Shown here: piece by piece, positions 16,977 through 25,619 of the stretch
Numbering within the stretch: position 1 is the stretch's first letter
Layout: every line of letters begins with the position of its first letter
DNA from: Streptomyces pinistramenti
GTDB taxonomy: Bacteria; Actinomycetota; Actinomycetes; Streptomycetales; Streptomycetaceae
DNA: 64,000 bases
Direction of reading: 5' to 3'
Assembly: GCF_020564935.1 (NCBI RefSeq)
Contig: NZ_JAJCXB010000023.1
Coordinates: 41,813 to 105,812, forward strand
Position numbers and translations under genes: made by a program
The notes under the pieces: model-generated
Told to the model about the DNA's origin: nothing
Database searches by the model: none
The model's input: the letters and a program-made list of their open reading frames with translations, nothing else

Positions 16977-17840
16977 ATGAGCTGGTTTGCCTCTTTCGTT
17001 CTCGGACTCGTCCAAGGGTTGACCGAGTTCCTGCCCATCTCCTCCAGCGCGCACCTGCGGCTGACCGCCGCGTTCGCCGGCTGGCACGACCCGGGCGCGG
17101 CCTTCACCGCCATCACCCAGATCGGCACCGAGGCCGCCGTACTCCTCTACTTCCGCAAGGACATCGCGCGGATCGTCTCGACCTGGACCCGCTCACTCGT
17201 CAACCGCGGCCTCCGGCACGACCACGACGCGCAGATGGGCTGGCTGGTGATCGTCGGCTCGATTCCGATCGGCGTGCTCGGCATCACCCTCAAAGACGCC
17301 GTCGAAGGACCGTTCCGCGACCTCCGGCTCATCGCCACCACCTTGATCGTGCTCGGCATCGTGCTCGGCATCGCCGACCGGATGGCCGCCAGGAACGAGA
17401 CCGGCGGCCGGCACCGCGCGGCAAGGCGGCGTAAAACCCTCGACGATCTCGGCGTCAAGGACGGCCTGCTGTTCGGCATCTGCCAGGCCATGGCCCTGGT
17501 CCCCGGCGTATCGCGCTCGGGCGCCACGATCAGCGGCGGCCTCCTGATGGGCTACACCCGCGAGTCCGCGGCCCGCTACTCGTTCCTCCTCGCCGTACCG
17601 GCCGTTCTGGCGTCCGGCGTCTACGAGTTGAAGGACGCGGGCGAGAGCCACGTCGCCTGGGGCCCCACCCTCTTCGCCACGGCCATCGCATTCGCCGTCG
17701 GCTACGCGGTCATCTCCTGGTTCATGAAGTTCGTCTCCAGCAAGAGCTTCCTGCCGTTCGTCGTCTACCGGATCGCCCTGGGCATCGCTCTGTCCGCACT
17801 GATCGGAGCAGGTTCTCTGGACCCGGAAACGGGCGCCTGA
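16977..17840 (+). CDS. uppP: Undecaprenyl-diphosphate phosphatase
   Basis: 287 residues from ATG 16977 (a TTG four codons earlier is less likely). The two family signatures are intact: QGLTEFLPISSSAHL near residues 13-27, containing the catalytic Glu region, and PGVSRSGATISGG around residue 180, carrying the catalytic Arg/Ser segment. Eight membrane segments end with YRIALGIALSALIGAG. The enzyme regenerates undecaprenyl phosphate for peptidoglycan synthesis and gives bacitracin tolerance. It stands alone here. Confidence 0.95.
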   Translation: MSWFASFVLGLVQGLTEFLPISSSAHLRLTAAFAGWHDPGAAFTAITQIGTEAAVLLYFRKDIARIVSTWTRSLVNRGLRHDHDAQMGWLVIVGSIPIGVLGITLKDAVEGPFRDLRLIATTLIVLGIVLGIADRMAARNETGGRHRAARRRKTLDDLGVKDGLLFGICQAMALVPGVSRSGATISGGLLMGYTRESAARYSFLLAVPAVLASGVYELKDAGESHVAWGPTLFATAIAFAVGYAVISWFMKFVSSKSFLPFVVYRIALGIALSALIGAGSLDPETGA

Positions 17841-18035
17841 GTGGGGTGACAGGCCACTTTCGCGAGCTGCTCGGCACCTCAATCGGTCGGCCGGATGCCG
17901 CGCCGGTCGGACGCCAGACAGGCGATCCTCTGCCTGGCCGCGCAGTGCAACGTGGAGTCGTCGCGGTCGGCACGATCCACGGAAACGTTCCGACCGCGAC
18001 GGTTGACGGGGCTTCCGGACCGAGCTCCACCTCAC

Positions 18036-18083
18036 GGATCGGTGCCTCGCCCCTGTGCGCTGTCACAGGGGCGAGGCGGATCC
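18036..18083. terminator. Strong hairpin in intergenic region
   Basis: Perfect 14-bp stem GCCTCGCCCCTGTG (18044-18057) / CACAGGGGCGAGGC (18064-18077), loop CGCTGT, with GGATC/GATCC extending the stem after a bulge. It lies 200 bases after uppP and may terminate it or an unseen RNA. Confidence 0.55.
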
Positions 18084-18436
18084 GAGGAGCGCCAGCAGCT
18101 CGGACAGTGGCGTGAACCACGGTACGGGCGACCACTGACAATGCCGTACGCGATCAGCCCACGACGGGTCGCCGTCGGCCGATTCCGCGGCCCGCGCGCA
18201 CAGCCACCCACCGCACGAGGTCACTCGATCGAGAGATGCGGCGTCGGCGGCCTCCGGTCGCGTCCGGCGTGGTCGCTGAGCGTGTGGGACTGGACACATG
18301 CGGACAGCTGCACCGCATCCGGTTTGCGACTGTCTTTGCTGGTCAGCGAGTTGGCGGCGCGTTGAGGAGGTGTCGCGGCAACGCCCCTTCCTGGCTCGGG
18401 GCGTTCACGAGGTGAGGCGTTGTCAGTGGCTGCCCC

Positions 18437-18442
18437 TAGCAT
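18437..18442 (+). promoter_or_regulatory. -10 box of a leaderless promoter (61-aa protein)
   Basis: TAGCAT followed by seven bases and ATG 18450. The same arrangement precedes its paralogue at 52929. Confidence 0.6.
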
Positions 18443-18449
18443 GTCTCAC

Positions 18450-18635
18450 ATGTCCCCAACTCCCTCTGCCCACCCGGGCCCGTCCGTTCCTGCCTCCGAA
18501 GCGAACGAAGCAATCCGACGTTTTGTGTGCGCCAGGCGCGGCTGGTCGTGGACCGCACAGGACATGACGGAGTACGCGGAGCTGCTTGAGAACTGGACGT
18601 TCGCGGTGCGCGCGGAGGTCGTCGAGGCGGCGTAG
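18450..18635 (+). CDS. Small conserved protein, paralogue of the 52929 gene
   Basis: 61 residues: a Pro/Ser-rich start, then an amphipathic helical part (EANEAIRRFVCARRGWSWT, QDMTEYAELLENWTFAVRAEVVEAA). The second half aligns with the 72-residue protein at 52929 (NAEIRAFMSDRAG, EYEQLLAAWTAAVE). The spacing I-R-x-(F/L)...EY-x-x-LL-x-x-W-x-x-AV is shared. Both begin MxPTP and share a TAG(C/T)AT-N7-ATG promoter, so start and coding status are well supported. Function is unknown; a helical hairpin is likely. In-frame codons at 18420 and 18441 are alternative starts. Confidence 0.72.
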   Translation: MSPTPSAHPGPSVPASEANEAIRRFVCARRGWSWTAQDMTEYAELLENWTFAVRAEVVEAA

Positions 18636-18799
18636 GGAGTTCCGGCGTGAGGCGTTCCGGCGCGGCCTGCTCGGGGCGTTCCGGAGCGCGGAGTTCCGAC
18701 TCGGGGCGCCCCCGCCCGGGGCATTCCAGCTCGGCCCGCTCGGCGAACCGGTCGTCCGTCTCCGGGACACGGGATGCAGGAACTCCGAGGTGCCGGCCG

Positions 18800-18845
18800 C
18801 GCTCCTCATCCGGCTCAGGCCCTGACCGGTGCCGGATGAGGAGCG
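18800..18845. terminator. Bidirectional terminator hairpin
   Basis: Perfect 15-bp stem CGCTCCTCATCCGGC / GCCGGATGAGGAGCG, with a secondary TCAGG/CCTGA pair in the loop, six bases from the SGNH hydrolase stop. Confidence 0.75.
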
Positions 18846-18851
18846 GGCGGC

Positions 18852-20069
18852 TCAGGCACGCTCGGTGGTGAGCGGGCCGCCGGTGCCGAAGGCCAGCGCG
18901 GCGAAGCGTTCGCCGATGCGGTGGTGGGTGGCGGCGTCCGGGTGGAGCTGGTCGGGCAGCGGCAGTTCGGCGAAGTCCGCCTCGCCGTAGAGGTCGCGGC
19001 CGTCCAAGTAGTGCAGGTTCGGGTCGTCGACCGCCCGCTGTTTCACGATGCGGTCCAGCTCGGCCCGGATGACGTTGAGGGTCAGCTTTCCTGCGGCCCG
19101 TTCCGCGGGGTCGCCGGTGGCCTTGAACTGGAGCTGTCCCTCGCTGAGGTTGCTGAAGTCCGGGGCGGCGGGGCCGGGGGTGTCCTCGTGGATGGGGCAC
19201 AGGATGGGCGAGACGACCAGGAGCGGGGTGGTGGGATGCCCCTCGCGGATGGTGTCGAGGAAGCCGTGCACCGCCGGGGTGAAGGCGCGCAGCCGCATCA
19301 GGTCGGCATTGACCACGTTGATGCCGATCTTGACGCTGATCAGGTCCGCAGGAGTGTCCCGCAGGGCGCGGGCGGTGAACGGGTCGAGCAGGGCGCTGCC
19401 ACCCAGCCCGAGGTTGATCAGCTCCACGCCGCCGAGGGAGGCGGCCAGCGCCGGCCAGATCGTGGTGGGGCTCGCGGCGTTGGAACCGTGGCTGATCGAG
19501 CTGCCGTGATGCAGCCACACCATGCGCCCCGCGTCCGGCACGGCCGCGACGGGCGCATCGGTGCGCAGCGCGACGAGCTGGGTGATCTCGTTGTACGGCA
19601 GCCAGATCTCGACGTCCTTGACGCGGTCGGGCAGGCCGGAGAAGTGGACGGTGCCGACCGGCCCCGGCCGGGTTTCCGCTGACCCGGTGGCCATGTCCAC
19701 CAGGAGGACGTTGCCGCCGGTCACGCTGGTCCGACCGGCCGGCCGGCCGTCGACGAGCAGGTCGTACAGGCCGTCCGGGCGGGGCGGGGCACCCTGGTAG
19801 GCCATCTTGGTGCGGAGCGTGTCCAGCTCGATGGCAGTGGCCCGCGTGCGGAACACCAGCCGTACGCCGGAGGGTTGGGCCTCCGCCATGGCCAGCTGCC
19901 CGTCGGCGTTCTGCGCGCGGGCGCGGGCGGGCAGCCGGTGCGGCAGCAGCCCGTGTTCGGTGCGCTCCAGGTCGAGCGCTCCACGCAGGAGGTCCGCGGT
20001 GAGGGGCGTGGTGATCCAGTCCGTTGCCCCGGGCGTGGTGGAGGGGCCGGGGTCGTGCTCAGAGTTCAT
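18852..20069 (-). CDS. SGNH/GDSL-family hydrolase with N-terminal beta domain
   Basis: 405 residues. The N-terminal ~170 residues form a beta-rich domain (VRLVFRTRATAIELD, DLLVDGRPAGRTSV, VEIWLPYNEITQLVAL). The SGNH hydrolase part follows: block I appears as VWLHHGSSISHGSNA (catalytic Ser, residues ~188-200), block II as INLGLGGSALLDP, block III as KIGINVVNAD and block V as LPDQLHPDAATHH (Asp-x-x-His). No signal peptide is visible, so it is probably cytoplasmic and acts on an acylated sugar or lipid. CAGGCT six bases before ATG 20069 resembles the leaderless pattern. Confidence 0.85.
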   Translation of the reverse strand: MNSEHDPGPSTTPGATDWITTPLTADLLRGALDLERTEHGLLPHRLPARARAQNADGQLAMAEAQPSGVRLVFRTRATAIELDTLRTKMAYQGAPPRPDGLYDLLVDGRPAGRTSVTGGNVLLVDMATGSAETRPGPVGTVHFSGLPDRVKDVEIWLPYNEITQLVALRTDAPVAAVPDAGRMVWLHHGSSISHGSNAASPTTIWPALAASLGGVELINLGLGGSALLDPFTARALRDTPADLISVKIGINVVNADLMRLRAFTPAVHGFLDTIREGHPTTPLLVVSPILCPIHEDTPGPAAPDFSNLSEGQLQFKATGDPAERAAGKLTLNVIRAELDRIVKQRAVDDPNLHYLDGRDLYGEADFAELPLPDQLHPDAATHHRIGERFAALAFGTGGPLTTERA

Positions 20070-20263
20070 GGCCCCAGCCTGTCAACCGAATACCTGATCC
20101 GCACATGTTTTTCCGGTCCGCCACTCTCCGTGGCCGAGCCCCGGCGACGGCCGTCCGTAGGGCGGCTCGGGACGCGGAAAACCGCTCGTGGACGGGGCAC
20201 GGGTCACGTACCGTGACACGCCGGCGTCGGGGCGTTCGGTCCCGGCCCGGGTACAGCCACGAG

Positions 20264-21436
20264 ATGGATGCGGGCACGGGAGAGATGCGAGCGGTGGATC
20301 ACAACGGTGGGGCGGACGAGCGATTCGGGGCCGTGGCGGACGAGTTCGCCAGGAACTTCGCGGATTTCGGTGAACTCGGCGCGGCAGTAACGGTGTTCGT
20401 CCGGGGGCGCAAGGTCGTGGACCTGTGGGGCGGCGTCGCGGACCGGCGGACGGGCAGGCCGTGGCAGGAGGACACCGTCGTCCCGGTCTTCTCCTGCGCC
20501 AAGGGCATCGTCAGCATCTGCGCCCATCTCCTCGCGCAGCGCGGGCTGTTGGACCTCGACGCTCCGGTGCGCCGCTACTGGCCGGAATTCGCCCAGGCCG
20601 GCAAGGAGCACATCACGACGCGGATGGTGCTCGGGCACCGGGCGGGTCTGCCCGCTCTCGACGGCGCGCTCAGCTTCGACGACGTCGCCGGATGGACCCC
20701 GGTGATCCGTGCCGTCGAGGAGCAGAAGCCCTACTGGGAGCCGGGCGAGGCGTACGAGTACCACGGTCACGTCTTCGGGTTCCTCGTCGGCGAGGTGATC
20801 CGCCGGATCACCGGGCTCACGCCCGGCAAGTACTTCCGGGACACCGTCGGCGACGCGCTGGGGGCGCAGTGCTGGATCGGCCTGCCGGAGGACGAGACCG
20901 GCCGGCTGGCCCGGCTCGTGGAGGCCGACGGCCGGCCCGCCATGCCCGACGCCGCGTCACTGGTCATGCGCATCGTGACGATGAACGGCGCCCTCGCCTT
21001 CCCCGGCCTCGACGAGCCGCACGGCTGGAACGACCCTGCCCTGCTGCGGGCGGAGCTGCCCGGCGCCGGGGCGGTGGCATCGGCGCGCGGCCTGGCGACG
21101 GTCTACGCGGCGACGCTCACCGGAGTGGACGGGCAGGCGCCGCTCCTCGATACCGACACCGTCACCGATGCGACGCGGGAACTGTCGTCCGGCGCCTCGT
21201 GGTCGGGCTTCGACATGGGCACGCGCTGGGGATCGGGCTTCCTGCTCGACTCCGCGTTCCACCCTCTGCTCGGCCCGCGCAGTCTCGGAAACGACGGCGC
21301 CGGCGGGCAGTTCTGCTTCGGGGACGACGCGCACGGGGTTGGTTTCGCCTACGTCGCCAACAAGATGATCGGGCACGGCGATCCTCGGGCCACTCGGTTG
21401 GTGGCGGCGGTACGGCGGTGCCTGGGCGAGGCGTGA
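20264..21436 (+). CDS. Serine hydrolase, beta-lactamase class C / family VIII esterase type
   Basis: 390 residues from ATG 20264; ATG 20285 (GGGAGAG just upstream) is an equally possible start. The catalytic S-x-x-K is SCAK (77-80) and the general-base Tyr lies in YEYHGH (166-167), the form found in family VIII esterases and EstB-like proteins rather than true AmpC. Other signatures are LVLGHRAGLP-type MVLGHRAGLP, EPGEAYEYHGHVFGFLVGEV and GNDGAGGQFCFGDD near the end. No signal peptide. The substrate is likely an ester or amide, and beta-lactam resistance should not be assumed. Confidence 0.87.
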   Translation: MDAGTGEMRAVDHNGGADERFGAVADEFARNFADFGELGAAVTVFVRGRKVVDLWGGVADRRTGRPWQEDTVVPVFSCAKGIVSICAHLLAQRGLLDLDAPVRRYWPEFAQAGKEHITTRMVLGHRAGLPALDGALSFDDVAGWTPVIRAVEEQKPYWEPGEAYEYHGHVFGFLVGEVIRRITGLTPGKYFRDTVGDALGAQCWIGLPEDETGRLARLVEADGRPAMPDAASLVMRIVTMNGALAFPGLDEPHGWNDPALLRAELPGAGAVASARGLATVYAATLTGVDGQAPLLDTDTVTDATRELSSGASWSGFDMGTRWGSGFLLDSAFHPLLGPRSLGNDGAGGQFCFGDDAHGVGFAYVANKMIGHGDPRATRLVAAVRRCLGEA

Positions 21437-21623
21437 TCTGACGGCTGTCTGGGGGCGTCTCGTGTGGTGATCCGGCGGCTGCCGCGGGCCGATCCCGGTC
21501 CGGGTGTCCCCGTGAGGTCGGTTTTCCGCCGGTCCGATGGCGCCCGGTAGCGGAGAATCGAAGACGTAACGGGCGGGAGGTGCATGGTCCGGCGAACGTG
21601 ACACGCTGAAAGGGACGCCACCC

Positions 21624-22412
21624 ATGGACAACCCTCCCGCTCCACCCCACCCACCTGCACAGCCGAGGTACCGATCGATGAGCACGCCGCTTCCCGGCTT
21701 CGAAGACCTGGGCGGCCCCGATGGCGACTCCACCAACGGGCCGGTCGGCGGACGCTCCGCCGCGCCCTCCCGGCCGGCCCGGCAGATCCTCGCGCCGGGT
21801 GCCGTCCACATGCCGGGCTGGCTGTCCCCGGAAGAGCAGCGGCAGCTCGTCACCGCCTGCCGTGGCTGGGCGACCGGTCCGGTGCCCATCCGGCACACCA
21901 GGCTGCCCCGTGGCGGCGTGATGTCGGTCCAGACCGCCTGCATCGGCTGGCACTGGCAGCCGTACGCCTATACGCGTACCGCCGATGATGTCAACGGCGC
22001 GCGGGTGCCGGAGTTCCCGGACTGGCTGGCCGAGTGGGGGCGTCGCGCGCTGGTCGCCGCGTACGAGGATCCGTCGGCGGGGGACGGCTACACGCCCGAT
22101 ACCGCGCTGATCAACTTCTACGACGGCCAGGCCAAGCTCGGGATGCATCAGGACAAGGAGGAACGCTCAGCGGCACCGGTGGTGTCGCTGAGCATCGGCG
22201 ACACCTGCGTCTTCCGGTTCGGCAACACGGAGACGCGCACCAAGCCGTACACCGACGTCGAGCTGAGGTCCGGTGACCTCTTCGTCTTCGGCGGACCTTC
22301 CCGGTTCGCGTACCACGGAGTGCCCAAGGTCCACCCGGGCACCTGCGACCCGGCCTGCGGCCTCACCCATGGCCGCCTCAATGTCACCATGCGTGTCACC
22401 GGCCTCACCTGA
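21624..22412 (+). CDS. alkB: AlkB-type alpha-ketoglutarate-dependent dioxygenase
   Basis: 262 residues from ATG 21624 (GAAAGGGA eight bases upstream); ATG 21678 would drop an 18-residue Pro-rich start. The iron facial triad is H175-x-D177 (GMHQDKEE) and H231 (FAYHGV). The R-x-N-x-T-x-R motif (R251 LNVTMR, ending R257) binds 2-oxoglutarate and closes the fold. ALINFYDGQAKLGMHQD is typical of the bacterial family. The enzyme reverses N1-methyladenine and N3-methylcytosine damage. No Ada partner is adjacent. Confidence 0.93.
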   Translation: MDNPPAPPHPPAQPRYRSMSTPLPGFEDLGGPDGDSTNGPVGGRSAAPSRPARQILAPGAVHMPGWLSPEEQRQLVTACRGWATGPVPIRHTRLPRGGVMSVQTACIGWHWQPYAYTRTADDVNGARVPEFPDWLAEWGRRALVAAYEDPSAGDGYTPDTALINFYDGQAKLGMHQDKEERSAAPVVSLSIGDTCVFRFGNTETRTKPYTDVELRSGDLFVFGGPSRFAYHGVPKVHPGTCDPACGLTHGRLNVTMRVTGLT

Positions 22413-22527
22413 GCGTCTCGGGCACCGGCCGCCCCACCCCCCTCGGCCGTTCCCGCCGTCGGCGCCTCACGCCACGCATCCCACCGGACCGGCTGTTCCG
22501 TCCGGCCCGTAGCGGCAGACTGGACAC

Positions 22528-22785
22528 ATGTGCCGCAGCATCAAGACGCTCCGCCCACCCGCCACCCCCGACGTCACCGACGAGGACATCCGGGCCGCGG
22601 CCTTGCAGTACGTGCGCAAGGTGTCCGGGTTCCGCGCCCCGGCCGCCCACAACCATGCCGTGTTCGAGCGGGCCGTGGAGGCCGTCGCGGCCGCCACCCA
22701 GGAACTCCTCGACGGCCTCCAGGTCCGCGGGGCAGCCGCTCCCCCGGCCCCGGCCGGCAGCCGCGGCGCGCCCACGCGCCGTTGA
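22528..22785 (+). CDS. DUF2277-family protein
   Basis: 85 residues. The start MCRSIKTLRPPATPDVTDED and the helix AALQYVRKVSGFRAPAAHN match DUF2277, a small conserved family of unknown function. The C-terminal ~20 residues (GAAAPPAPAGS) are a low-complexity tail. CAGACT six bases before the ATG suggests a leaderless message. It is convergent with the flavin-reductase gene. Confidence 0.88.
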   Translation: MCRSIKTLRPPATPDVTDEDIRAAALQYVRKVSGFRAPAAHNHAVFERAVEAVAAATQELLDGLQVRGAAAPPAPAGSRGAPTRR

Positions 22786-22815
22786 GCCGTCGCCCGGAGC
22801 GGGGCGCCTCCGCCC

Positions 22816-23433
22816 TCACCGACCGCCCGCAGGCCCCCGCCAGTCCGCGTGCCGGATGCGCGTGATCTCCCGGATCTCGCCGAGAGTGCCCCACTCGTCC
22901 TTGCCCAGCCGGCTCAGCGGTCGCAGCCTGGTGATCTCCGCGTGCCCGTCGACCAGCACGTCATCGGCCACGGACGCATGCACCACGCGACCGAGTACGA
23001 GAGTGGAGTCGCCGATACCGACCGTGCTGTGCAACTCGCACTCCAGCGCCACCGGCGAGGCCGCCACCCGCGGCGGCTTGACCCGCAGGCTGGGCTCGGA
23101 GGCGATCCCGGCCGCGTCGAACTCGCTCACGCCGTGCGGGAAGTCGGTGCCCGTGTCGTTGATCTGCTCGAACATTTCCTCCGGCGCGAAGTTGACCACG
23201 AACTGTCCGGTGGCCTCCACGTTCCGCAACGAGTCCTTACGGCCCACGGACGTGAACTGGACGACGGGCGGGGCGACACTGGCGACGGTGAAGAAGGAGT
23301 GCGGCGCGAGATTCGCGGTCCCCTCCGGGCCGAGGGTGGAGACCCAGGCGATGGGGCGCGGCACCACCACCGCGGTCAGGAGGCGGTAGAAATCGTTGCG
23401 GGGCATGGCAGCAGGGTCGAAGTCGGTGCGCAT
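22816..23433 (-). CDS. Flavin-reductase-like (FMN-binding split barrel) protein
   Basis: 205 residues. The flavin reductase-like domain is clear: PRPIAWVSTLGPEGTANLAPHSFFTVAS (residues ~25-52), PPVVQFTSVGRKDSLRNVEATGQFVVNF, and GVSEFDAAGIAS, the FMN-contact segment. The C-terminal part includes ALECELHSTVGIGDSTLVLGRVVH. It probably binds FMN and reduces flavin or a small substrate for a partner oxygenase; none is next to it. Confidence 0.88.
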   Translation of the reverse strand: MRTDFDPAAMPRNDFYRLLTAVVVPRPIAWVSTLGPEGTANLAPHSFFTVASVAPPVVQFTSVGRKDSLRNVEATGQFVVNFAPEEMFEQINDTGTDFPHGVSEFDAAGIASEPSLRVKPPRVAASPVALECELHSTVGIGDSTLVLGRVVHASVADDVLVDGHAEITRLRPLSRLGKDEWGTLGEIREITRIRHADWRGPAGGR

Positions 23434-23561
23434 GATGATCAGTATCCATGCGCACGGGCGGAGCCCCTACGGTGGCATCCGGTACCGCACGGCATGAGGG
23501 GCCACACCGGAGCGGTCGGTACGGACCGGCCACCGGTACAGCGAAGGAAGGGAAAGCCGGC

Positions 23562-24146
23562 ATGACTGCACCGGGACGGGCGATCGTCCTCGCGGGGACG
23601 TCCGGAGCGGGCAAGAGCTCAACGGCCGCGCAGCTCCAGGAGATTCTTCCGGACGCCTTCCTCGTTCCGGGCCTGGACACCTTCTTCGGCATGCTGCCGC
23701 ACCGCTGGACGAGCGAGGGGACGGCGAGCGCCGAGGGGTTCTCCTACCTCCGGGACACCGATCCGCGGGACGGCGGCGCGCGCCTGCGGATCGGCTACGG
23801 CGCGGTCGGTGCACAGATGCTGGCCGGCCTGCGCGGGGCGGTGGATGCCCTGCTGCGGGAGGGAAACAACGTCATCGTCGACGAGATGCCGGTCGACGCC
23901 GGAGTCATTCCGGCCTGGCAGCGTGCTCTTCAGGGCCACGACGTGATGTGGGTGCACCTCACCGCTCCCTTGGCGGTGCTGGAGGCCAGAGAAGCGGCGC
24001 GCTTCCCCGAGAGGTTCCGCGGCCTCAGCAGGGGCCACCTCGACGTATGCGTCCCGGACGACTTCGATCTCGTCATCGACTCCGCCGCGCTCGATCCCCG
24101 GGAACGCGCGCAGCGCATCGCGGCGGCGCTACCGCCACGTCGCTGA
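23562..24146 (+). CDS. Chloramphenicol phosphotransferase-like kinase
   Basis: 194 residues. ATG 23562 follows GAAGGAAGGGA. Walker A is GTSGAGKSS (residues ~12-20). Family features include PGLDTFFGMLPHRW (with the catalytic Asp equivalent), GYGAVGAQMLAGLRGAVDALLREGNNVIVDEMPVD and HLTAPLAVLEAREAARFPERFRGLSRGH. The CPT fold phosphorylates the primary hydroxyl of chloramphenicol in S. venezuelae; most homologues act on unknown substrates. No biosynthetic genes are adjacent. Confidence 0.88.
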   Translation: MTAPGRAIVLAGTSGAGKSSTAAQLQEILPDAFLVPGLDTFFGMLPHRWTSEGTASAEGFSYLRDTDPRDGGARLRIGYGAVGAQMLAGLRGAVDALLREGNNVIVDEMPVDAGVIPAWQRALQGHDVMWVHLTAPLAVLEAREAARFPERFRGLSRGHLDVCVPDDFDLVIDSAALDPRERAQRIAAALPPRR

Positions 24147-24170
24147 CCGGGTCGCCTGCACGGAATGCCG

Positions 24171-24542
24171 CTACCGGTGGGCGGCTCGGTGTCCGAAGAG
24201 GTGCGGGCGGCGGTGGTGGCGGGCCTCGACCGGCGGCGCCTCGTCATCGCGGCGCACCGCGGCGGGCTCCTGACGGGGCTCCGCAAGGCCGCGCCGCGCA
24301 ATGTGCCGTTCACGGCGAGGCGTCCTGTGCATACCGGCCAGCAGCATGCTCAGCCCCAGGATGGCCACCGCGCCGACGATCACGCCGAAGAGGAACAGCG
24401 CGCCGGTCGTGCCGGTCGCGTGGTAGCCGAACACCTTGAACGCCTGGGTGAGTTCGTGCGCGGCGCCGACGTTCGTGATGATGGCGGCTACCCCGACGAC
24501 GATCGCGGCGACCAGCAGGATGAGACCGAGAATCACGATCAT
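24171..24542 (-). CDS. Small two-helix membrane protein
   Basis: 123 residues from ATG 24542 (GGAG eight bases upstream). Two membrane helices: MIVILGLILLVAAIVVGVAAI and GALFLFGVIVGAVAILGLSMLLAG. Between them, NVGAAHELTQAFKVFGYHATG is a pattern repeated in a Streptomyces-specific membrane protein family. The tail after residue ~72 is Arg/Ala-rich and not conserved in type. Function is unknown. Confidence 0.7.
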   Translation of the reverse strand: MIVILGLILLVAAIVVGVAAIITNVGAAHELTQAFKVFGYHATGTTGALFLFGVIVGAVAILGLSMLLAGMHRTPRRERHIARRGLAEPRQEPAAVRRDDEAPPVEARHHRRPHLFGHRAAHR

Positions 24543-24766
24543 GACGTGCTCCGAAGCTGACGAAAAGCGAAGACGAAAGGCGAAGGGGGAGATAGGAGAG
24601 TGGATGGCGCATAGCCCTCCTGTAGGTCTTGGACCTCGTAGTTCTCAGCCTGGACCCGTCAGCGCCCGGCAGCCACTCGAACGGCCCGCGGCGGCTTGCG
24701 CGCACCGTCCATGCGTGCTGTGGACGACCGGCGGGCCCCCGCCCCGGCTTCGCTCGTTCCGGCCGG

Positions 24767-25546
24767 TTACGGGGTGGAGACCGTGAACAGTCCCCCGTCC
24801 GGATCGCGGATGACCGCCTGCGCGCCGGACGTGCCGACGCTTGGCGGCAGGGGCAGCACGAAGCCGCCCGCGGCGGCCGCGGCCGCCGCCGTCCGTTCGA
24901 CGTCGGTGACGTGAAAGTGGATGTGCCACTGCGGGCGCACGTGCGGGTCGGGGGCGGCCTCGACTCCGCCGCCCCGCAGCGTGGCGACCGTCCGGCCGTT
25001 GACGCTCACCACGACATCCTCGTCCGCGTACGTGACGTCGCAGCCGCCGGGACGGGCGGATGCCCAGCCGAAGACCTCTGCGTAGAAGATCGCCGCGTCG
25101 AAGGCGTCGCGGGTGCGCAGTTCCAGAAGGGGAGGCGCGCTGCCGTGGCCGACGGACCAGGCGGGGGTGTGTCCCTCCCAGAAGCCGAAGTTGGCGCCGT
25201 CGCGGTCGGCCGCCAAGGCCACGCGCCCGTGTCCGAGGCGGAGCGGGCCGACAGCGACCGTGGCGCCGCGTTCCCTGATCCGGGCCGCGGTGTCGTCGGC
25301 GCTGTCGACGGCGAAGTACGGGGTCCAGACGACCGGCAGGTGCCATGTCGGCGCGACGGCGGCCAGGCCCGCCACCGGCTGCCCGTCGGCGAGCGCGACG
25401 GTGAAGTCGTCGCCCAGGCTGCCCGGCCGGAAGCTCCAGCCGAGCACCTGACCGTAGAAGTCCTGCGCGCTGCGGAGATCGCGAGCCGTCAGGCTCACCC
25501 AGCACGGAGCGCCCGGCACGGGAGTGACATACTCCGCGGTCGGCAT
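24767..25546 (-). CDS. Two-domain VOC-superfamily protein
   Basis: 259 residues; AGGAGG lies before ATG 25546. It contains two glyoxalase/bleomycin-type domains: residues ~10-125 (PCWVSLTARDLRSAQDFYGQVLGW ... DRDGANFGFWEG) and ~130-259 (LLELRTRDAFDAAIFYAEVFGW ... IRDPDGGLFTVSTP). The tandem fits dioxygenase-like or lyase-like VOC proteins common in Streptomyces (hydroxylase CFP30B type). Metal ligands are uncertain and the substrate unknown. Confidence 0.87.
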   Translation of the reverse strand: MPTAEYVTPVPGAPCWVSLTARDLRSAQDFYGQVLGWSFRPGSLGDDFTVALADGQPVAGLAAVAPTWHLPVVWTPYFAVDSADDTAARIRERGATVAVGPLRLGHGRVALAADRDGANFGFWEGHTPAWSVGHGSAPPLLELRTRDAFDAAIFYAEVFGWASARPGGCDVTYADEDVVVSVNGRTVATLRGGGVEAAPDPHVRPQWHIHFHVTDVERTAAAAAAAGGFVLPLPPSVGTSGAQAVIRDPDGGLFTVSTP

Positions 25547-25619
25547 GGCGTCAGCCTCCTGTTTCCGTCCGGCCGGATCGCCCGGGGCGCCGCTCCGCGT
25601 CCCGGGCGGCCGGGACCGG

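Larger units (their letters stand above)
17841..18449. other. Intergenic region with a long hairpin
   Basis: About 600 bases with no credible gene; open frames here lack starts and conserved patterns. It contains the hairpin at 18044-18077 and, at its end, the -10 box of the next small gene. Confidence 0.45.

Noticed and set aside
21624..22785. AlkB and DUF2277 as one DNA-repair operon
   Set aside because: The genes are 115 bases apart and DUF2277 has its own leaderless-type promoter, so an operon is not supported.
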